Positions 57,838 to 64,000 of a DNA stretch of 64,000 nt are shown piece after piece (position 1 is the first letter of the stretch; each line of letters starts with the position of its first letter). Source of the DNA: Hedera helix (taxonomy: Eukaryota; Streptophyta; Magnoliopsida; Apiales; Araliaceae); NCBI GenBank assembly GCA_947179155.2, contig OX359266.1:1101001-1165000 (forward strand). Direction: 5' to 3'. A model generated the notes under the pieces. That model worked only from the letters and a program-made list of their open reading frames with translations, was not told where the DNA came from and did not search any database. The translations under genes and the position numbers were made by a program.

Positions 57838-60800
57838 TTCTGTCTATATATATATCGAATTTTCTCCCCCTCTTCTTCCACAAACATATAAAAAAGGAAG
57901 GGTCTTTTATTCTCCCCAGGTGTGTGCGCTTACTGTGTAGGAGGAGTATTTCTTTTTCCTTGTTTTAGCATAAGAAGATGCAGCAGATTAAAAACAATGA
58001 AAAAGATGACCCAACTCTTCTTATTCTTCCTCCTCCTCCTCCTAAACCCATTCACACCACTAATCACTCTGTGCCAACTAGTCTCGAGTCTTCCCAGAGA
58101 CCGTTTACTTTCTGGCGGTTTAAGGAAGGAAAAGTCTCGTGCGACCGGCGATAGCGATCGGTCCAAATTTATTTATTTTTTTCTCTTTTAAGTCATAAAA
58201 TATTTATAATATTTATTTTAATAAAAATTTTATAAATTTAAATATATATAAATAACAGGGTTATAATTTGGACCCATTGTTAAAACCGATTCCCCTAAAA
58301 AAGTTCTTTAATGAATAATTTTCTTCTCTAAAAAAAAATTTTCTATTCTTTTACTTTTTATTATAAATTAATTTTTCTATTTTTTTTTTCAATTCGAAAC
58401 TAATTCCCCTCTTAACCCCTTTTTCAACCTCTCCCTAGGTCCCTGTGATAAATATTGTAATAGAATAGTTTCTCAAAATACAAAATATTATATCAAATAA
58501 ATAATAAATTAAATATTTTGGCAAACTATTATTTATTAATTACAATAACCCAAAAGAACTATTACCTTTTTGTTAAAAAAATAATAATTTTAATTTTTTA
58601 TTATAAACAAATTTATATTATAAAGAAATCAGGACCGCTAATGTTATCTTCAGTATAACTGAATTATAATAATATTTTTTTTCTCTTTTGTCTTTAAAAG
58701 TTTAGTTATATTATTATTTTATCTTTTTTAATTTAAAATTTTATTAATTTTGCAAATTAATCCTCTAAATTTTTAAATTTCTTATTTTATTTTTTTATTA
58801 TTTATATACATAATGCATGTATCATATCGTGTGCTAATAATGATAATAAAAATGGTGGGCCAGTTGCAACACGGCCAAACGCGGTTTGCAACAATAATTT
58901 ATGTTAAAAATAATAATTTTCCTTTCTTTCTTTTAAGTGACGGGGAATTTTCGGTTTCGGATGGACAAACAAGCGAAGGCATTATCCCAGAGAAGGAACG
59001 GAGATAACGCCTAGATTATCTTTTAGTTTAATAAAATTATTATCATAATAATATATTTAAAAAATTAGATTCTTTTTATGCAGTAGATGAAGGAATTAAT
59101 TATTAATGTTGGAGTAATTAGTATTGTAATTGCCTAAATTTTATCTTTAAATTTAGTCGGTATTTGGTTTAATATAAATAATAATAGATAATTAATATTT
59201 CTATAAGAAAAATTGATAGTTTCGTAAAATTTCATTCACATAAATAATAAGTGAGACTTACCTTCATATTAGTAAAATATTACGAAATTATTAATTTTTC
59301 TTATAAAAATATCAATTCTCGTAATAATATTATAATATATAAATGAGGTTTTGACATAATAGTTAATATTAAAGTTAGTTTTACATCTCAAATTTGATAA
59401 TAAGTGATCATGTACTAGATTATGAAAATATAATATACTTTTTAAATAGAACTTCAATATATATATATATATATATTAATAATAATAATAAACTTGAAAA
59501 TATTGAATTATTTATAAATTCAAATCTTTTTGTGTAACATTCACCTTTACAAAATTTAAAAGTATTTATATTTTTATGATTATTTTAAATTTAAGAGTGT
59601 TGATATGATGACAATAAAATTACAATGATAAGTTTTAAATTCATCTTATAAACATGAGAACAAATGAGGTCGAGGATAAAAGTATTCGTCTGACTTGACC
59701 GAGTCACGACTTGTTCAGCGTGGGACGTGGGTCACCACTCACCACCATCCCTCGGCAGTCGGTAGTCGGTACCATTGGTGGAGTATACTCCACGCCCTTT
59801 CCTTAATTTCATCATATATCAATACACCGCGAATATCAATCATGGTGCGAGGTCTTGGAATCTATTTTTATTAAAAATAAAAATATTAAAATTTTATTAA
59901 AATTATAAGAAAAAAATTAATAATAAAAAAAAATATCAATCATAGATCAATAAACGACGACATAAAATAAGATATTAAGAGATTTTATTGTAATAATTAC
60001 ATAATTAATTAAAATATAAATTATATTTTAAATTTTATTTATTCGAGATTTGTTGCACTTTAAATTTAGAAGCGTGTTTTTTTACATTTTAAAATTATTG
60101 ATAATGTGTTAACATACACACTCATTCGAATTTTTTATCGGGCTAAATATGGCCGAAAGAACAAGTTATTTAATTTTTGTAAAGGTAAAATAGGAACGGC
60201 ATTAAATTATAAAAAAATAATAGTAAAAAAATATTTTAATTACAGAAATTTAATCTTAGCCACTTAATCTAGACTCAAAAACACAAATCCAACCACTATA
60301 CAGTTGAAGAACTCCATCACTATTTATCCTTCATAAAAAAAAATTGAAATTTTCAAAATCAATAGCCCCAGCCTCCTCTTTCTTTCAATAACCCATAATA
60401 ATAAATCACCGCATGAAATCAACCAGAGAGAGAAAAAATAAAAAAGTCAAAAGTGTATAACTATACTCCAACCATGAAAGAGAGAGAGGGAGAGATAAGT
60501 TTGAGGACTTCTATTCAATTTAAAACACATCAATAATCTATACAAGTATTAGCAAAAGCAAAACACCATTGATCATAAAGACCCGCTACTGTGATCGTTT
60601 TATACATAAATTATCGACCACAGATATAATTAAAGACCAAGATCTATATATATATATATATATACGCATGCATGGATGACATAATTTAAAAATTATTTGT
60701 GAAAACTAATGAACCTATTAAATGTAAGCTACTATTTTTAAGTTAATCTTTGATTGTATAAGTATTTTCATATTATATATACATTATTCCAACAAACTAA

Positions 60801-60965
60801 TCTTATATCATCTAACTGATCTTATACCGTCTAAATAAATTTTAAAGAGAAAATAAATAATTTAAAAAGAGAAATTATAAAATTTAAAGAGGGAGAGTGA
60901 AATCATGCAAAAATATAAAAAACAAATTAACTTTTAAAGATAAGTATTTAATTGGTACTCATGGC
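57838..60965. other. AT-rich intergenic region upstream of PP2C
   Basis: No gene is supported. The first part is the PP2C 5' flank, with a TATATATATAG run at 57845-57856 on the minus strand. The run is so close to the ATG that a separate upstream start or a very short leader is implied. The rest is low-complexity AT with short (AT)n runs near 59458-59477 and 60647-60663. Confidence 0.5.
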
Positions 60966-61612
60966 TAAGGCTGCAAATTGAACCAAACAGTTCGAACTTG
61001 ATTCGGGCTCGACTCGAAAAAATGTGAGCGAGACTCGAATTCGTTAATAATATGATTTAAATCTAAACACAAAAAATAGTTCGAATAAAAATACAAGTAG
61101 AATCTGAATAATGTTATATACAACTCGTTTAGTATTCAAACTATTCAAATTTTTAATCATGATCCGATACATAATCGATTGATACATATTTGAATCTATA
61201 CTCGATACATTCTCTTATAATATATACACAATTAAACAAAATTTGAATAATTAGTTATTATTATTATTATTTTGTAATTTTAATTATAATTTTATATATT
61301 TAAAGTGTAATTATAATTATATTTTTTTCATTTCTAAATAAAATAATAAGTTCAATAAATAATTATATATATTATAAAACTAGTTATTATATAGAGACCC
61401 AAATTCGAATCTGAATTTAAAATTCACGAATAATTTGAATATAATTCAATCTGAGTCGAATTAAATTCGAGTAACGAAAATTCGAGTCGAGCCGAGTCTA
61501 AATCAAAAAATTTAAATATAGTTTGAATCCGAGTCGAATTTGAGTACAAATTTAATCTTATGAATCAAATCTGAACAATTTAAAATTCAGATAGATTCCG
61601 CTTGCGGCCTTT
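60966..61612. mobile_element. Non-autonomous hAT-like element (647 bp)
   Basis: The ends are imperfect inverted repeats (TAAGGCTGCAAATTG and, reversed, AAAGGCCGCAAGCGG). They are flanked by 8-bp near-duplicates CTCATGGC (60958-60965) and CTTATGGC (61613-61620). The interior is rich in TCGAGTCGA/ATTCGAATC-type motifs, as in a widespread class of plant non-autonomous elements whose ends read GGCTGCAAA. It has no coding capacity. Confidence 0.7.
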
Positions 61613-61749
61613 CTTATGGCAGCCCAAATTCACCCACCTATTGTGTTAATAAATATGAACAGGAATCATTTATACCTTTCCTTTCATACCTACCAATCCA
61701 AACCCATTTAATATGGATGGATATGCTGCCCATTGGTTGGCACCGCCAG

Positions 61750-62273
61750 CAGGGGTGGCTCAAGACAATTTGAGGCCTAAAGCGATAATTTTAAATGAGG
61801 CCTTTTATATTTAGTATGTTTTTTTATTGATTTTTATGGTCAAATTAATTATTTTTTAAATCAATATATCTTATTATTATTTAATATATGTATAAAAATC
61901 CTATAAACATTATAAACTATATAAAATTTAGTACTAATCTCAATGTTTACTTTTTTGAAAATTTAAATATATATGTTTAATTGTTAATTTTAAAAATAGT
62001 TAATTTGATTACAAAAGTCAATAGATGATTTTTATTTTGAGACGGAGTAAATATTAAATTTTTTTATTTTAATGAGGCTTTTTTTTATAATGTTAATTTT
62101 TTTTAGGTATTTAATATTTGTATTGGACTATGGGCCCTAAGGATTGATTGAGTTTATATTTTTATAAGATTTTTTTTACATAAATTATTTATAGTATATA
62201 AAAATTTGAGGCCTTCCTTTGAGATGGGGCCTAAAGCCCAGGCTTTTTTTCCCATACCATAGGGCCGGCCCTG
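61750..62273. mobile_element. Non-autonomous hAT-like element (524 bp)
   Basis: It starts CAGGGGTGGCTC and ends AGGGCCGGCCCTG, short inverted ends of the CAGGG type, and is flanked by a perfect 8-bp duplication ACCGCCAG (61742-61749, 62274-62281). GAGGCCT and GGCCTAAAGC motifs near both ends extend the symmetry. The interior is AT-rich with no coding frame. An 8-bp duplication and CAGGG ends fit the hAT superfamily. Confidence 0.85.
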
Positions 62274-62281
62274 ACCGCCAG

Positions 62282-62879
62282 GCCTACATTCCTGATACTT
62301 CTTTGACTGATAGATGGGTTGAGAAACTGACGAAAAACAATGACATAGGAATAGAGAAATGACAGCTTTAGTAAAAAATTCCGAATTATATAATCTTTTT
62401 TATAAAAAAGAATTACTGCAATAATATATTAACCCATCAGCAATCCAAAGACGAACAACAGGAAGGAAGCGCACACAATAGCAAACTGTGCCAAGTATAC
62501 ATTATCAACTATTACATTACGAAATAAGTACTATATATTTTATATACTATAGACTAGAGAGAGACCAGAAAAATGAGGAGCCAACAAAACGAGTTTTAAT
62601 ATACTTAATGATTCATACAATGATACTTTGTAAAAGTGTGGATTCTATAAAATAAAAAAAATATGAAACTCACTATTTTACAAAAAATCATTATATGAAT
62701 CATTACGTATAGCAAAATTGCAACAAAACATTGACAAAATGTACAAAAGACCTCAAACAAACATGAACAGCTGCACCAGCAAGGCTGACGTTCATCGGAA
62801 ACATGATTCAGTACACAAATGGTGTAACCAGAGGATATGCGCATCCCGAATGTCACAAAATGAAAGCTATAACCATATC
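62282..62879. other. Spacer and probable 3' untranslated region of LCBK1
   Basis: No gene is supported. The stretch next to 62879 is probably the 3' untranslated part of the minus-strand kinase gene. Small open frames here are not credible. Confidence 0.5.
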
Positions 62880-64000
62880 TCATCTGCCACTAGTGCCAGG
62901 GAAGTGACCTATAAGCCTGCATTGCTCAGGGAGTAAAGAAGATATGACTTGCCCATTAACTGGAAAAAGTTCACCATCAATGCCACAGCCATTCTCTGTG
63001 TGTTTTCCAGGCTTAATCTTTACTGACTTTACCTATATGTCAACAAAATGAATTAACTAATATAAACTATAACTCAAAAAGAAGGTAAGAATCAGAACCA
63101 AAATGCATTGCAGTAATTTTTTATCCATGCTGTTTATGCAGCAAAGACAAATTTAGGTATGTAAGCTGTTCTCGGTTTTCAAAGAACAATATGTGGTAGT
63201 TAGGATAGTTGAGCACAAAATATCTTCACGTCTCAACCAAGGGTGAAAACTCACTAGACTAAATGCTTACAATAATGAGATATTGGCATACCTTAACATA
63301 TTCAACATAGGGTAGAGAGAGGTGTCGACCCATTTGCAGAAGCAAGAAAAATCTCAACAGCCTCAATCTTCCACTTCCATGAATCAACAACAAATCCAAA
63401 TTATTGTCATCATGCTCAACTTTTGAAGCCACCACCTGGGAACTCAAACTCTGAATTGTTTTACAAGCATGGTTGCACACCAGGACACCAAGAAATTGAC
63501 TTTTCGTACTCACCCATTTTTGTTCAGGCACAACATCCTTGCTTGCTTCATCTTCGTCATCATCTGCTGCTGGGCCAGGTAATTCTATAGGATTTTCCAA
63601 ATCCCAATGAGGCTCGACGTCCCACTTTGGTTCAGCATCCCAAACTGGACCTGGATCAGACATTGTTGATGAAATATCCTCTTTGTCATTTGTTGCTGTA
63701 GTTGCCCAAGAAGACCTTGTGGGATCATGCATGGCTGTTAATCCATTCCATCCTTTATCCGCCCTAGACTTGGACCTAGTCCTTGGCCAGTTGGGGGTTG
63801 ATGAAAGTGGTAACTGAGGATGGATAACTTCTGGTTCTGCCGTCTCATTGCTTCTCCGTAACGACAAGCGTTTCGATTTTGGATCTATGCCACGCACGTA
63901 GCCTGATGGCTCACTGCTACTGCAGGTTGTATCCAAGTCTACACCAGACATTTGGCTTGGGGTCATTATTGAATCAATACTAGATAAGCTAGAGGCTCTA
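62880..64000 (-). CDS. LCBK1: Sphingoid long-chain base kinase (LCBK1-like), last two exons, cut by window edge
   Basis: The minus-strand exons are beyond 64000 to 63292, and 63032-62880, joined by an intron of 259 bp (GTATGCC to ATATAG). The join reads LPYVEYVK then VKSVKIKPGKHTENGCGI, in frame. The protein ends LLPEQCRLIGHFPGTSGR. Conserved C-terminal features of plant sphingosine/DAG-kinase-fold enzymes are visible: FLGVLVCNHACKTIQSL, LDLLLIHGSGRLRLLRFFL, LQMGRHLSLPYVEYVK and the CGIDGELF metal/lipid-site motif. Upstream is the family's variable linker (MSDPGPVWDAEPKWD, ELPGPAADDDEDE). The enzyme phosphorylates sphingoid bases such as phytosphingosine at membranes. The frame stays open to the right edge, so the catalytic N-terminal exons lie outside. 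Assignment is by recalled family motifs. Confidence 0.85.

Noticed and set aside
57922..58191. 89-codon plus-strand frame with a hydrophobic Phe/Leu run
   Set aside because: The run is a CT-rich tract in the PP2C 5' flank; no other support for a gene or signal peptide.
63508..63514. Splice donor after VPEQKW in the LCBK1-like gene
   Set aside because: The sequence has GTGAGT, but the following FLGVLVCNHACKTIQSL continues the family pattern, so the region is exon.
1..64000. tRNA, rRNA or organelle/bacterial gene clusters
   Set aside because: None was recognised; tRNA-like matches are only the retrotransposon primer sites at 11366 and 14954.

Overview
This is a plant nuclear sequence, most likely from a eudicot. 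It has intron-containing genes with GT-AG splice sites, a cell-wall LRR-extensin gene, a plant PP2C and a plant sphingoid-base kinase, AT-rich spacers, and a very large nest of Ty3/gypsy LTR retrotransposons. The species cannot be read from the sequence.

Positions 1-46728 are almost entirely retrotransposon. The left edge carries the 3' half of a chromovirus (Tekay/Del type) with its 3' LTR (element A, 1-5278). After a 1.3-kb AT-rich spacer comes a nest solved by its 5-bp target-site duplications (TSDs). An LTR with no internal region (X) is split into 6604-8383 and 45391-46728 and flanked by GCATA. Chromovirus Y (8384-45390) sits inside X and is flanked by ATAAC. Three insertions sit inside Y: a Tat/Ogre-type composite Z (11425-30883, GAGGG), a reversed solo LTR S1 (31420-34356, CGGAC) and a reversed solo LTR S2 (37276-40793, CTGCG). 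Rejoining the pieces of Y at the TSDs gives one open gag-pol frame, but its 3' end is missing. In its place lies a second copy of the left X/Y junction.

Z is a tandem LTR-internal-LTR-internal-LTR structure. Its first internal region lost an estimated 14.7 kb through a 7-bp microhomology. The complete copy (12656-30883, 18.2 kb) has 2296-bp LTRs, a tRNA-Arg-like primer site, gag-protease, a G-patch-like segment, a predicted 174-bp intron before reverse transcriptase, two RNase H domains and integrase. On the opposite strand it carries two genes for plant-mobile-domain-like and DUF7745-like proteins, and near its 3' end an 18-unit, 36-bp tandem array. One in-frame stop and one frameshift break its polyprotein.

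Positions 46729-64000 are gene-bearing. An intronless LRX gene (49803-51944, +) converges on a five-exon PP2C gene (52891-57837, -) whose splice sites could be assigned completely. The last two exons of a sphingoid long-chain base kinase gene (LCBK1-like, -) run off the right edge. Two short non-autonomous elements with 8-bp TSDs (hAT-like) lie in the spacer between PP2C and LCBK1. These three genes are ordinary host genes with no evident functional link to the retrotransposons.
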